A stretch of DNA of 64,000 nt from Chromohalobacter sp. 296-RDG (GCF_029889885.1 NZ_JARANY010000008.1:39929-103928); one strand, 5' to 3'; positions 17,656 to 26,303 are shown, counted from the stretch's first letter. Numbers and translations: made by a program. The notes: generated by a model from the sequence alone, not told the origin.

Positions 17656-18171
17656 TCACTTGAGTACCGCGTAGCGGCCTTGAGCTTCCATGCAGAGGGT
17701 GTCACCACAGTAGACACGCTGTACGAGCTTGATCCGCCCTCGCCCCTTCTCGGTGAGCGCGGTATCAAGCCTGGCAATGCCGTCGGCTTCGAGGGGAAAG
17801 CACTGCATATAGTAGTCAGTCGTCACGGGGGCGAGAAATCGTTGCTGGCCTTCGGCGATCACCACGTCTTGCACCCTGCCCCGGGTACGTAGCCATAGTG
17901 TGGTCCAGCACCAGCCAAGCAAGGTGGTTTCGCCGGCAAGCGCGCCGCCGAAGCCGGTGCCTTTATCGTTGAGGTTGTCAGCCAGCGCTACCCGCCAACT
18001 GAGTGTTGAATCATTCCAGGCGGGCTGTTGGATGCCGTAATGCGCGACTTGGGGAATCGCCTCGCGCAACCAGGCGAAAAAAGTTTCGAGGTCTTCCCCG
18101 TCGCTTGCCTCAGGCAACGGCAAGCGGGGATGCATTACCCCCGGCTGACGCACTGTCTCGCTCACGACCAA
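17656..18171 (-). CDS. YiiD C-terminal-type thioesterase (hot-dog fold)
   Basis: 171-residue protein resembling the putative thioesterase domain found at the C-terminus of E. coli YiiD. The hallmark region around residues 65-95 (NLNDKGTGFGGALAGETTLLG) matches the hot-dog helix, and the C-terminal strands include RFLAPVTTDY. It probably hydrolyses an acyl-CoA or acyl-ACP; the substrate is unknown. Its start overlaps the nitroreductase stop by 10 bp, so the two are co-expressed. Confidence 0.75.
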   Translation of the reverse strand: MVVSETVRQPGVMHPRLPLPEASDGEDLETFFAWLREAIPQVAHYGIQQPAWNDSTLSWRVALADNLNDKGTGFGGALAGETTLLGWCWTTLWLRTRGRVQDVVIAEGQQRFLAPVTTDYYMQCFPLEADGIARLDTALTEKGRGRIKLVQRVYCGDTLCMEAQGRYAVLK

Positions 18172-18722
18172 CGCTCGACGAACTCTTCGGGATCGCGCTC
18201 GGGCAGTGGCTTGTGGCGTCCACCCATCTGGCCGAGGTACAGAAAGCCGACCAGTTCGTCGTCATCGGCGAGACCGAGGCCTTCACGTACGGTGGGATCG
18301 AAGGCGTAGTGGCCGGTGCGCCACATGGCGCCCAGGCCTTGCGCCTGCGCGGCAAGCAGGATGCCATACGCCGCACAGCCTGCGGAAAGCACCTGTTCGA
18401 TACGCGGCACCTTGGGGTGATCGGGCATGACCTTGGCGATCACCGCGATCAACAACGGCGCACGTTTGGGCTTCTTGCGCGCGGCGTCGAGATGTCCGTC
18501 GTCGATGTGCGGATTGAGACGCTGCTCGGCCTTGGCGTAAAGCTCGCCCAGCCGGTCGAGTCCTTCACCGGAGAATTCGATGAACCGCCAAGGCGTCAAG
18601 GTGTCATGGTCGGGCGCTCGCAAGGCGGCGCGATACAGTGCGTCCAGTTGATCGCGATCAGGGGCAGGCGCGGCCAGTTTTCCCATCGAGCTGCGCTCGT
18701 GCAGTAAGGTCATGGCATCCAT
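18162..18722 (-). CDS. YdjA-like nitroreductase family protein
   Basis: 186-residue FMN-dependent nitroreductase of the small YdjA type. Visible features are APDHDTLTPWRFIEF (FMN-contact region, ~35-50), a central AAYGILLAAQAQGLGAMWRTG helix, and the C-terminal GFLYLGQMGGR. Start chosen at 18722, where AAGGAG lies 6 nt upstream; an ATG at 18728 sits too close to it. Reduction of nitro compounds or quinones with NAD(P)H is expected. Operon with the downstream thioesterase gene. Confidence 0.82.
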   Translation of the reverse strand: MDAMTLLHERSSMGKLAAPAPDRDQLDALYRAALRAPDHDTLTPWRFIEFSGEGLDRLGELYAKAEQRLNPHIDDGHLDAARKKPKRAPLLIAVIAKVMPDHPKVPRIEQVLSAGCAAYGILLAAQAQGLGAMWRTGHYAFDPTVREGLGLADDDELVGFLYLGQMGGRHKPLPERDPEEFVERWS

Positions 18723-18805
18723 GAGCATCTCCTTGGCCGTCTGAATAGGGTAATAATGTGCGGTCGAAGCCGCCTGTGTTCAATGCATGGCGTCGGGTTG
18801 CATGC

Positions 18806-19639
18806 TCACTGACGAGCCAGTCGGAGTGGCAAGGGCGGCCGCTCGCCGGGCGTACCCCGCCAGGGGCTGATATCCAGCCCACCGCGCCTCACGTAGCGCG
18901 CCATGACCAGCAGTCGTTCCGGGTTGGCCCGCGCCATCAGATCGACGAACAGGTGCTCGACGCAGTGCTCGTGAAAGTCCTGATGCTGTCGATAGGAGAT
19001 CAAATACTTGAGCAAGGCCTGGCGCTCCAGCCTGGGGCCACGATACCGAATCAGCACGCTTCCCCAGTCGGGCTGGCCCGTCACCGGGCAGTTGGACTTG
19101 AGCAAATGCGAGTGCAGCGTTTCTTCGACGATCTCTTCGCCCGCTTCGATCAGATCAGGCGTCGGCGTGTAGTGCTCGATGCTCACGTCGAGATCGTCCA
19201 GGCACTCGCCGGGCAGCGCACGCGGGATCAGCGCCTCGTCTTCGACGCCGAACAAGGCCACCGAGACCGGCGCGCCCGCCGCCTGCGCCAGGTCACGCTC
19301 GAGCGTGTCGGCCACCGCCGCGCGACTGTCAAAACGTGTCTGGTTGAAGCTGTTGAGATACAGCTTCCAGGACTTCGATTCGATCAGCGAGGGCGAATCG
19401 GCGGGCAGTCGAAACCGGGCCACGGCGACATGCGGCTTGCCCTTTGCATCCAACCAGGACAGCTCGAAGGCGTGCCATTCATCCGCGCCCTCGAACGGCA
19501 GCGCGGCATCATCGAGCCCCAGCGGCGTACGATTAGCCTGCCGGGGAATCGGAAACAGAAAGCCGGCATCGTAGTGCTCGGGATACGCGGACTCACGCCC
19601 CAGCGGTGCATGCTCGAGAGTATCGGCGCATTCGCTCAT
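18806..19639 (-). CDS. queF: NADPH-dependent 7-cyano-7-deazaguanine reductase
   Basis: 277 residues, the long bimodular QueF type (E. coli 282). It reduces preQ0 to preQ1 in queuosine tRNA-modification biosynthesis. The catalytic Cys184 lies in LLKSNCPVTGQPDWG, and the family signature ESKSWKLYLNSFNQTRF spans residues ~87-103. The ATG at 19639 follows the ABC permease stop by one base; a 38-residue upstream extension is antisense-like and rejected. No preQ1 riboswitch was seen; the gene appears to be co-transcribed with the YadGH-like exporter. Confidence 0.95.
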   Translation of the reverse strand: MSECADTLEHAPLGRESAYPEHYDAGFLFPIPRQANRTPLGLDDAALPFEGADEWHAFELSWLDAKGKPHVAVARFRLPADSPSLIESKSWKLYLNSFNQTRFDSRAAVADTLERDLAQAAGAPVSVALFGVEDEALIPRALPGECLDDLDVSIEHYTPTPDLIEAGEEIVEETLHSHLLKSNCPVTGQPDWGSVLIRYRGPRLERQALLKYLISYRQHQDFHEHCVEHLFVDLMARANPERLLVMARYVRRGGLDISPWRGTPGERPPLPLRLARQ

Positions 19640-19640
19640 G

Positions 19641-20414
19641 TCAGCTACGAATCCCCTTGCCGCGATCGAGCATCCATAGACCCGCCATGAAAAACACGAC
19701 GATGAACACGGCGATGGCCACCAGCGCCCCGCCAACCGGAATGTCCGAGACACCGAGAATGCCGTAACGGAAGGCGTTCACCATGTACAGGATGGGGTTG
19801 ATCATCGACACGCCTTGCCAGAAATTCGGCAGCATGTGGATCGAATAGAACACCCCGCCCAGATACGTCAGCGGCGTCAGCACGAAGATCGGCACGATCG
19901 ATATGTCGTCGAACTTGTTTGCCACCAGCGCATTGATGAAGCCGCCGATGGAGAACAGCAACGCCGTCATGATCACCACGGCGATCGTCACTAGGGGATG
20001 GTGGATCGAGAGGTCGGTGAAGAACATTGACACCACGGTGACGATCAAGCCCACCGCTAGACCGCGCGAAGCCCCGCCGACCACGAAACCGGAGAGGATC
20101 ACCCAGTTGGGCATCGGCGAGACCATCATCTCCTCGACACTGCGCTGGAACTTGTTGGAGAAGAAGCTCGAGGCCACGTTGGAATAGCTGTTGGTGATCA
20201 CCGCCATCATGATCAGCCCGGGGACGATGTAATCGATGTAGTCGATATCGTCCATGGGCCCGATGCGCGAGCCGATCAGGTTGCCGAAGATGATGAAGTA
20301 CATGGTCATGGTGATCGACGGCGGCAGCAGCGTCTGCGGCCAGATACGCATGTAGCGGCGCACTTCCTTGGTCACCAGCGTCCACAAGGCGATCCATGTC
20401 TGCCAGGCATTCAT
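19641..20414 (-). CDS. ABC-2 type exporter permease (YadH-like)
   Basis: 257-residue membrane protein with six predicted membrane segments and the ABC-2 arrangement. It starts with TKEVRRYMRIWPQTLLPPSI and has the mid-protein SFFSNKFQRSVEEMMVSP coupling helix. It matches the length and layout of E. coli YadH. The start overlaps the ATPase stop by four bases. Exported substrate unknown. Confidence 0.87.
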   Translation of the reverse strand: MNAWQTWIALWTLVTKEVRRYMRIWPQTLLPPSITMTMYFIIFGNLIGSRIGPMDDIDYIDYIVPGLIMMAVITNSYSNVASSFFSNKFQRSVEEMMVSPMPNWVILSGFVVGGASRGLAVGLIVTVVSMFFTDLSIHHPLVTIAVVIMTALLFSIGGFINALVANKFDDISIVPIFVLTPLTYLGGVFYSIHMLPNFWQGVSMINPILYMVNAFRYGILGVSDIPVGGALVAIAVFIVVFFMAGLWMLDRGKGIRS

Positions 20415-21373
20415 GAGCGCACCTCCACCTTGTCGGTGGATCGGCCGCTTTCGGCATTGGCATGTTCGACCATCGACACGAACATCTCCTCCAGACGGTT
20501 GGCACGGTTGCGCATCGAGACGATTTCGAAGCCCTGCGCGGAGAGTTGCGCGAAGGCGTCGTTGAGCCGCTGCCCACGCGCGACGGAAAGCGCCAGTTGC
20601 GTGGCATCGACACGCTCCACGCTGAAGCCTTCAAGCGTCGGCGCAGTCTCGACCGGATGCGCCAGATCGAGCAGGAAGGTCTCGGTATTGAGCTGGGCCA
20701 GCAGGTCACGCACGCTGGTGTTCTGGACGATATCGCCATGATTGATGATGGCGATGTTACGGCACAGGCTCTCGGCCTCTTCCAGATAGTGCGTGGTGAG
20801 GATGATGGTGGTGCCTTCACGATTGATGCGCTTCATGAATTCCCACATGCTGCGACGCAGCTCGATATCCACTCCGGCGGTCGGCTCATCGAGAATTAGC
20901 AGCCGAGGGCGATGAATCAACGCGCGCGCGATCATCAGACGGCGCTTCATGCCGCCAGAAAGCATGCGCGCGCTGCCCTTGCGCTTGTCCCACAGGCCAA
21001 GATCACGCAGCAACTGCTCGGCACGGGGCTTGGCCTCGCGCATCGGCATGCCGTAATAACCCGCCTGGGTCAGGACGATGTCCTCGACCTTCTCGAACTG
21101 ATTGAAGTTGAATTCCTGCGGCACTACGCCGAGGTGATACTTGGCCTTGGCGAAGTCGCGGTCGATATCGATACCGAACACGCGCACGCTACCACCGGTC
21201 TTCTGCACCAGGGACGACACGACCCCTAGCGTGGAGGACTTGCCCGCCCCGTTAGGGCCAAGCAAGGCAAAAAAGTCGCCTTCGGCGACATCGAGATCGA
21301 TGCCCTTGAGGGCATGGAAGCCATTACCGTAGACCTTGGTCAGCCCGCGGATGGACAGTGCTGGTTCTGCCAT
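20411..21373 (-). CDS. ABC-2 type exporter ATPase (YadG-like)
   Basis: 320 residues. Walker A GPNGAGKSS (~41-49), Q-loop VVPQEFNFNQFE, signature MLSGGMKRRLMIARALIH, Walker B LLILDEPTAGVD and switch His (ILTTHYLEEAE) match the YadG/CcmA type, with a ~90-residue C-terminal extension. ATG 21373 is chosen because the fold begins there; upstream codons to 21478 do not resemble the family. The gene lies 128 bp downstream of the tRNA array and forms an operon with the YadH-like permease and queF. Confidence 0.87.
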   Translation of the reverse strand: MAEPALSIRGLTKVYGNGFHALKGIDLDVAEGDFFALLGPNGAGKSSTLGVVSSLVQKTGGSVRVFGIDIDRDFAKAKYHLGVVPQEFNFNQFEKVEDIVLTQAGYYGMPMREAKPRAEQLLRDLGLWDKRKGSARMLSGGMKRRLMIARALIHRPRLLILDEPTAGVDIELRRSMWEFMKRINREGTTIILTTHYLEEAESLCRNIAIINHGDIVQNTSVRDLLAQLNTETFLLDLAHPVETAPTLEGFSVERVDATQLALSVARGQRLNDAFAQLSAQGFEIVSMRNRANRLEEMFVSMVEHANAESGRSTDKVEVRS

Positions 21374-21500
21374 CTGGCGCACCCAAATTCTTGATATTCG
21401 AAAAAACCTTGCAAAGACAGCAGACAATGCGGGCACATCGAGAAAAATCAATGTCTCGAACGATGCACTGAGTGGCAAGGCAGATTATAAAAACACGAAG

Positions 21501-21576
21501 TGGTGTCCCATAGGGGGTTTGAACCCCTGTTACTGCCGTGAAAGGGCAGTGTCCTGGACCACTAGACGAATGGGAC
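21501..21576 (-). tRNA. tRNA-Glu (anticodon TTC), copy 1
   Basis: 76 nt with encoded CCA. Acceptor GTCCCAT/ATGGGAC, D-arm GTCTAGTGGTCCAGGAC, anticodon loop CT-TTC-AC, T-arm with GGTTCAAACCC. Discriminator A. Last gene of the leftward array; a tiny CAC-GAA-GTG hairpin followed by TTTTT just after it may end the transcript. Confidence 0.96.
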
Positions 21577-21615
21577 GTATCGAGATAGGAGGAGTGATGC
21601 TTGGCTACCAAAATT

Positions 21616-21690
21616 TGGAGCGGGAAAGGAGATTCGAACTCCCGACCCTCGCCTTGGCAAGGCGATGCTCTACCGCTGAGCTATTCCCGC
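21616..21690 (-). tRNA. tRNA-Gly (anticodon GCC), copy 1
   Basis: 75 nt with encoded CCA. Acceptor GCGGGAA/TTCCCGC, anticodon arm GCCTTGCCAAGGC, T-arm GGGAGTTCGAATCTCC. Discriminator T. Confidence 0.96.
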
Positions 21691-21729
21691 ATCACAAACA
21701 CTACTGATGCTACAACCACAAGCTGGAAG

Positions 21730-21805
21730 TGGCGTCCCATAGGGGGTTTGAACCCCTGTTACTGCCGTGAAAGGGCAGTGTCCTGGACCACTAGACGAAT
21801 GGGAC
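21730..21805 (-). tRNA. tRNA-Glu (anticodon TTC), copy 2
   Basis: 76 nt, identical to copy 1 through the body but with discriminator G. T-loop GGTTCAAACCC. Confidence 0.96.
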
Positions 21806-21811
21806 GCATTT

Positions 21812-21877
21812 TGGAGCGGAAGGAGATTCGACTGGGCTGGCACACCAGCTCCCGACCCTCGCTTACCATTTAGCTAC
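21812..21877 (-). pseudogene. Decayed tRNA-Gly copy
   Basis: Read on the plus strand it begins like the intact tRNA-Gly genes (TGGAGCGG, AAGGAGATTCGA, CTCCCGACCCTCGC). The T-arm is split by about 17 extra bases that can form a small hairpin (CTGG...CCAG). The anticodon arm and most of the D-arm are missing; only a TAGCTA trace of the 5' side remains. It lies exactly where a tRNA-Gly would complete a third Glu-Gly unit. Confidence 0.75.
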
Positions 21878-21887
21878 TACCAAAATT

Positions 21888-21962
21888 TGGAGCGGAAAAG
21901 GAGATTCGAACTCCCGACCCTCGCCTTGGCAAGGCGATGCTCTACCGCTGAGCTATTTCCGC
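21888..21962 (-). tRNA. tRNA-Gly (anticodon GCC), copy 2
   Basis: 75 nt. Differs from copy 1 in a compensated acceptor change (GCGGAAA paired with TTTCCGC), so it is intact and probably functional. Confidence 0.96.
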
Positions 21963-21985
21963 ATTTCCAGCCACACGAGGTGAGT

Positions 21986-22061
21986 TGGCGTCCCATAGGG
22001 GGTTCGAACCCCTGTTACTGCCGTGAAAGGGCAGTGTCCTAGGCCACTAGACGAATGGGAC
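21986..22061 (-). tRNA. tRNA-Glu (anticodon TTC), copy 3
   Basis: 76 nt, first gene of the array. T-loop reads GGTTCGAACCC, and the D-arm differs slightly from the other copies (GGCCTAGGAC rather than GGTCCAGGAC). Discriminator G. Confidence 0.96.
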
Positions 22062-22093
22062 GTGTCATCACTCGCCTCGTCGAGGTGCGGCGT

Positions 22094-22122
22094 ATATTAC
22101 TGGGCACCCCCAAAGGTGTCAA
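22094..22122 (-). promoter_or_regulatory. Sigma-70 promoter of the tRNA-Glu/Gly array
   Basis: On the minus strand: consensus -35 TTGACA (22122-22117), 17-bp spacer, -10 TAATAT (22099-22094), then a GC-rich discriminator (ACGCCGCACC). This is typical of stringently controlled stable-RNA promoters. The first tRNA starts 32 nt downstream of the -10. Confidence 0.9.
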
Positions 22123-22273
22123 CCCTCTGTCATGACGCCCTTTTCTCATGGTCACTTTACCCCCATATTATTGACTAAGTAGCGCCCGCTGCCGACATGG
22201 CTCACACCGTCTTTCGCATCATTCAAGGGCCTTGGCATGGCGTATCACAGCACCCGCAACGCAGGAGGCGACA

Positions 22274-22675
22274 ATGAGCGAGAAAACGCACAAAAGCGAG
22301 CAAGAGTGGCGGCAGCAGTTAACGTCCGAGCAGTATCGCGTGACGCGCGAGAAAGGCACCGAGCGTCCTTTCACCGGCGATCATCAGGTCTCATCCGTAC
22401 AAGGCATTTATCACTGCATCTGTTGCGGCGCTCCACTCTTCGAGAATGAGCACAAGTTCGATTCCGGATGCGGCTGGCCGAGCTTCGACCGTCCGCTCGC
22501 GGATGCCGGCGTAGAAGAACACTTGGACACATCCCACGGCATGCGTCGCGTCGAGGTCACGTGCCGACGCTGCGACGCACACCTGGGGCATGTGTTCCCC
22601 GACGGCCCGCAGGAGACCACCGGGCAGCGTTATTGCATCAATTCGGTATCGCTCGACTTTCACCCCGGCGAGTAA
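22274..22675 (+). CDS. msrB: Peptide-methionine (R)-S-oxide reductase
   Basis: 133-residue MsrB that repairs methionine-R-sulfoxide in proteins. The structural zinc site is complete (Cys48, Cys51, Cys97, Cys100), and the catalytic cysteine is Cys121 in [15 protein letters not shown] and HLGHVF are conserved active-site motifs. ATG 22274 has AGGAGG 6 nt upstream, which rules out the 14-codon longer start. A possible resolving cysteine other than the zinc ligands is Cys66 (GCGWPSF). Confidence 0.95.
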   Translation: MSEKTHKSEQEWRQQLTSEQYRVTREKGTERPFTGDHQVSSVQGIYHCICCGAPLFENEHKFDSGCGWPSFDRPLADAGVEEHLDTSHGMRRVEVTCRRCDAHLGHVFPDGPQETTGQRYCINSVSLDFHPGE

Positions 22676-22802
22676 TTCATCTGGAGAGCCTTTTATCCAG
22701 GTCACCCTTCATCTGAAAAGAGATTCGTCACGGCCGCCGCTCTGCTAAGGGTCTTCGCTCTGCTACCATAAGCGGCCGTTTGTTCGAGCTGGAGTAAAGA
22801 CG

Positions 22803-23759
22803 ATGCTGGGTTGGTATCCCGGACACATGCACAAAGCCCGCCGTCAGATCACGGAGGCGCTACCGGAAATAGACGTGGTACTCGAAGTCCTCGATGCCCG
22901 CCTGCCCTACTCCAGCGCCAATCCCATGCTGGCCGAGTTGACCGAGCACAAACCGGTGCTCAAGGTGCTCTCGCGTGCCGATCTCGCCGACCCCGAGCAG
23001 ACCGAGCGCTGGGTGGAACACTTCAACGCCCAGCCCGATATCCGCGCGCTGGCGGTGACCACGACCCAATCGCGTGAATTGAAGCGCATCTCCGCGCTGT
23101 GCCACGAGCTCGCCGGCCATGTGCGCACCGACCGCGACGTGCGGGTGATGGTGATGGGCATTCCCAATGTCGGCAAGTCAACGCTGATCAACGGCCTGGC
23201 CGGCAAGAAGCTCGCCAAGACCGGTAACGAACCGGCGGTCACCAAGCGCCAGCAAAAAATTCGCCTGGAGGGGGGCGTCGCGCTGATCGATACGCCTGGT
23301 GTTCTATGGCCGAAGATCGAGGATCAGGCCAGTGCCTATCGCCTGGCAGCCAGCGGCGCGATCCGCGATACCGCGATGGAGTACAGCGATGTCGCCATCG
23401 TTGCCGCCGCCGAACTGGCCAAACGCTATCCGGAGGCGCTCAAGGCACGCTACAAGCTCAAAACGTTGCCCGCTTACACGCCCAACCCGGAAGCTGATAG
23501 CGTTGAGGCCGATGGACCACCGCACCGCGACCTGCTCGCTCTCACCGGTTTCGATGGTCAAGCCATCGTTGAGGCCATCGCCGGCAAGCGGGGCGGCTTA
23601 CGCGCCGGCGGCGTCGTCGACATGCACCGCGGCGCCGAAGTGCTGCTGCACGAGCTACGCGATGGCAAGCTCGGGCGCCTGACGCTGGAGACGCCGGACG
23701 ACATCCCTGCGCACGAGGAAAGCGATCCCTCACTGGACGAGTCACCCTCCACGGCCTAA
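22803..23759 (+). CDS. ylqF: Ribosome biogenesis GTPase YlqF/RbgA-like
   Basis: 318-residue circularly permuted GTPase involved in large-subunit assembly. It begins with the typical WYPGHMHKARR. The G4-like motif (LSRADLAD) comes first; it has SRAD in place of the usual NKAD. Then come G1 GIPNVGKSTLIN (~116-127) and G3 DTPGVLWPK (~162). The C-terminal ~90 residues are the RbgA-type RNA-contacting helices. SD GGAG lies upstream of the ATG. Single gene. Confidence 0.9.
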   Translation: MLGWYPGHMHKARRQITEALPEIDVVLEVLDARLPYSSANPMLAELTEHKPVLKVLSRADLADPEQTERWVEHFNAQPDIRALAVTTTQSRELKRISALCHELAGHVRTDRDVRVMVMGIPNVGKSTLINGLAGKKLAKTGNEPAVTKRQQKIRLEGGVALIDTPGVLWPKIEDQASAYRLAASGAIRDTAMEYSDVAIVAAAELAKRYPEALKARYKLKTLPAYTPNPEADSVEADGPPHRDLLALTGFDGQAIVEAIAGKRGGLRAGGVVDMHRGAEVLLHELRDGKLGRLTLETPDDIPAHEESDPSLDESPSTA

Positions 23760-23920
23760 ACAACCAGGCTTTTACTCTTCTACTTCAATCGCCTATTCCG
23801 ATGCGGGCCATTTGCGTGGCTCGCGCGCCACGGTATGCTAGGCAGCGGCGCGGCAGCCCGCCCCGACCGGTACGGAAACACCGCCTCCACCCCACCGGCT
23901 GCGCAGCAAACGGAAGCCCC

Positions 23921-25153
23921 ATGGATACCGACACGCCCATTCGGAAATCGCACAAGCTCGACAACGTCTGTTACGACATTCGCGGCCCGGTACTCGACCA
24001 CGCCAAGCGGCTCGAAGACGAAGGTCAGCGCATCCTCAAGCTCAACATCGGCAACCCCGCATCCTTCGGTTTCGAAGCCCCCGAAGAGATTCTTCAGGAT
24101 GTAATGCGCAACCTGCCGACGGCCCAAGGCTACTGCGATTCCAAGGGGCTTTATTCGGCGCGCAAGGCGATCATGCAGGAATGTCAGCGCAAGAGCATTC
24201 CCGACGTCAGCGTCGAAGATGTGTTCGTCGGTAACGGCGTCTCCGAATTGATCGCCATGGCCATGCAAGCGCTGCTCGATGACGGTGACGAGGTGTTGAT
24301 TCCCGCGCCCGACTATCCACTGTGGACGGCATCGGCCAACCTATCCGGCGGGAAACCGGTTCACTACTTATGTGACGAGCAGGCCGACTGGGCGCCGGAC
24401 TTGAACGATGTACGCGACAAGATCACCGCGCGCACCAAAGCGATCGTCATTATCAACCCCAACAACCCCACCGGCGCCGTCTATCCGCCGGAAGTGGTCA
24501 AGGAGTTGCTGGCCATCGCACGGCGTAACGGCCTGGTAGTATTCTCCGACGAAATCTACGACAAGATCCTCTACGACGACGTCGAGCATGTTTCCACCGG
24601 CGCACTGGCCGACGACGACCAGCTCGTGGTGACGCTCAATGGACTGTCCAAGAGCTATCGCTGCGCCGGATTTCGCAGCGGCTGGATGATTCTCTCCGGG
24701 AATCGCGGCAAGCAGCGCGCCGATGACTTCATTCAGGGGCTCAACATGCTGGCCTCGATGCGCCTGTGCGCAAACGTGCCCGCCCAGCACGCCATCCAGA
24801 CGGCGCTCGGCGGCTATCAGTCAATCAACGATCTGGTTCTGCCCGGTGGGCGTCTGCTCGCCCAGCGCGACATCACCTATGACAAGCTCAACGCCATTCC
24901 CGGCGTCAGTTGCGTCAAGCCCAAGGGGGCGCTGTACGCTTTCCCGCGCCTCGACCCCGAGGTCTTCAACATTCAGGACGACCAGAAGCTAGTGCTCGAT
25001 TTGCTCTTGCAGGAAAAAATCCTGCTGGTCCAGGGCACGGCCTTCAACTGGCCGACCCCCGATCATGTGCGCATCGTCACCCTGCCCTGGGCCGATCAGC
25101 TCGACGATGCCCTCGACCGCTTCGCCAACTTCTTGTCACGCTACCGGCAATGA
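23921..25153 (+). CDS. alaA: Alanine aminotransferase, AlaA-like
   Basis: 410-residue PLP-dependent class I/II aminotransferase resembling E. coli AlaA (YfbQ, 405 aa), which makes alanine from pyruvate and glutamate. Key features: the N-terminal NVCYDIRGPVLDHAKRLEDE, NIGNPASFGFEAPEEI, INPNNPTGAVYP (Asn of the cofactor site), FSDEIYDKILYDD, and the PLP lysine in NGLSKSYRCAGFRSGW. The ATG at 23921 has GGAA upstream; 40 upstream codons are not family-like. The stop codon lies in a 17-bp tandem duplication. Confidence 0.92.
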   Translation: MDTDTPIRKSHKLDNVCYDIRGPVLDHAKRLEDEGQRILKLNIGNPASFGFEAPEEILQDVMRNLPTAQGYCDSKGLYSARKAIMQECQRKSIPDVSVEDVFVGNGVSELIAMAMQALLDDGDEVLIPAPDYPLWTASANLSGGKPVHYLCDEQADWAPDLNDVRDKITARTKAIVIINPNNPTGAVYPPEVVKELLAIARRNGLVVFSDEIYDKILYDDVEHVSTGALADDDQLVVTLNGLSKSYRCAGFRSGWMILSGNRGKQRADDFIQGLNMLASMRLCANVPAQHAIQTALGGYQSINDLVLPGGRLLAQRDITYDKLNAIPGVSCVKPKGALYAFPRLDPEVFNIQDDQKLVLDLLLQEKILLVQGTAFNWPTPDHVRIVTLPWADQLDDALDRFANFLSRYRQ

Positions 25154-25170
25154 CACGCTACCGCCAATGA
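25137..25170. repeat. 17-bp perfect-length tandem duplication across the alaA stop
   Basis: CACGCTACCGGCAATGA is followed immediately by CACGCTACCGCCAATGA (16 of 17 identical). The first copy contains the alaA TGA. The duplication leaves the protein unchanged. Confidence 0.85.
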
Positions 25171-25180
25171 CCCACTCCTC

Positions 25181-25204
25181 GCCCGAGCCGTGCCCGGCTC
25201 GGGC
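25181..25204 (+). terminator. Hairpin after alaA
   Basis: Perfect 10-bp stem (GCCCGAGCCG/CGGCTCGGGC) with a TGCC loop about 30 nt after the stop. No T-tract follows. Confidence 0.4.
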
Positions 25205-25237
25205 GGGAATCATCGCACTTTCAACGATTCTCGACAT

Positions 25238-25271
25238 TTGTCTTGAAACCCAAGACAAGACGTCGTATCTA
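25238..25271 (+). promoter_or_regulatory. Sigma-32-like promoter of htpX with overlapping inverted repeat
   Basis: CTTGAAA at 25242-25248 equals the sigma-32 -35 consensus. After 15 bp, CGTATCTA (25264-25271) is a partial match to the CCCCATNT -10. A perfect inverted repeat TTGTCTTG-N5-CAAGACAA (25238-25258) overlaps the -35. Heat-shock control of htpX is known in other bacteria; the repeat as an operator is inference. Confidence 0.55.
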
Positions 25272-25328
25272 ATGCCTAACAAGAATCGACATGTTTATTG
25301 CTGTCTCACTGACTGAGGGAACTCATCG

Positions 25329-26231
25329 ATGATGCGAATCCTGCTGTTTCTGGCGACCAACCTGGCCGTGGTGATCGTGGCCAGCATCACTCTGCGAATA
25401 CTCGGGGTGGAGCCCTACCTCAACGCCAACGGGCTCAACATGAACAGCCTGTTGATCTTCTGTTTCGTGATCGGCATGGCCGGGTCGTTGGTATCGCTGT
25501 TCATCTCCAAGTGGATGGCGAAGAGGAGTACCCAGGCCAAGGTGATCGAGCAGCCCAGCAACGCGACCGAGCAATGGCTACTCGACACCGTCGGCGAGCT
25601 GGCCCGTGATGCGGGCATCAAGATGCCCGAGGTGGCGATCTTTCCCGCGCAGCAGTCCAACGCGTTCGCTACGGGCTGGAACCGGAACGATGCCTTGGTC
25701 GCGGTATCCGCCGGTCTGCTCGAGCGCATGCGCCCCGAGGAAACGCGCGCAGTGCTGGCGCACGAGATCGGCCATGTTGCCAATGGCGACATGGTGACGT
25801 TGACGCTCATCCAGGGCGTGCTCAACACCTTCGTGATGTTCTTCGCGCGCATCGTCGCGCAACTGGTGGATAGCTTCCTGCGCCGCGACGATGACGGCGG
25901 TGGCCTGGGCTTCTTCGGTTACATGGCGGTGGTCGTCGTCGCCGAGATCGTCTTCGGCCTGGTGGCCTCGGTCGTCGTCGCCTGGTTCTCGCGCTTCCGT
26001 GAATATCGCGCCGACGCCGCCGGTGCCAAGCTCGCCGGCAACGGTGCGATGATCAATGCCCTGGGGCGTCTCAAGGCCGAAACGCAGATGCAGGATCAGA
26101 TGCCGGATACGCTGACGGCCTTCGCCATCACCTCCGGCCAGACACGCAAACTCATGGAACGCCTGTTTTCCAGCCACCCGCCGCTGGACGATCGCATCCG
26201 CGCCCTCAAGGAAAGCGCTTACCGCGAATGA
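25329..26231 (+). CDS. htpX: Membrane zinc metalloprotease HtpX
   Basis: 300-residue inner-membrane M48B protease for quality control of membrane proteins. Two N-terminal membrane helices (~4-25 and ~38-60) precede the HEIGH zinc motif at 145-149. Two further helices (~155-225) follow, then the third-ligand glutamate region ([18 protein letters not shown]). The C-terminal [13 protein letters not shown] is typical. GAGGGA lies upstream of the ATG. A sigma-32-like promoter lies about 60 bp upstream. Confidence 0.95.
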   Translation: MMRILLFLATNLAVVIVASITLRILGVEPYLNANGLNMNSLLIFCFVIGMAGSLVSLFISKWMAKRSTQAKVIEQPSNATEQWLLDTVGELARDAGIKMPEVAIFPAQQSNAFATGWNRNDALVAVSAGLLERMRPEETRAVLAHEIGHVANGDMVTLTLIQGVLNTFVMFFARIVAQLVDSFLRRDDDGGGLGFFGYMAVVVVAEIVFGLVASVVVAWFSRFREYRADAAGAKLAGNGAMINALGRLKAETQMQDQMPDTLTAFAITSGQTRKLMERLFSSHPPLDDRIRALKESAYRE

Positions 26232-26256
26232 TCGCGGCACCCGACGGTGCAACGCA

Positions 26257-26303
26257 AAACACCCACCGGCTCTGGATCCATCAACAGGTCGGTGGGTGTT
26301 TTC
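26257..26303. terminator. Bidirectional terminator between htpX and pdxB
   Basis: 13-bp perfect stem AAAACACCCACCG/CGGTGGGTGTTTT with a 21-nt loop in the convergent gap. T4 tracts are present on both strands. Confidence 0.6.

Noticed and set aside
18640..19700. preQ1 riboswitch for queF
   Set aside because: queF follows the ABC permease by one base with no leader; no pseudoknot-like aptamer could be identified.
21501..22061. CRISPR-like array from the repeated Glu/Gly sequences
   Set aside because: The repeats are tRNA genes with full cloverleaf pairing and CCA ends, not short direct repeats with unique spacers.
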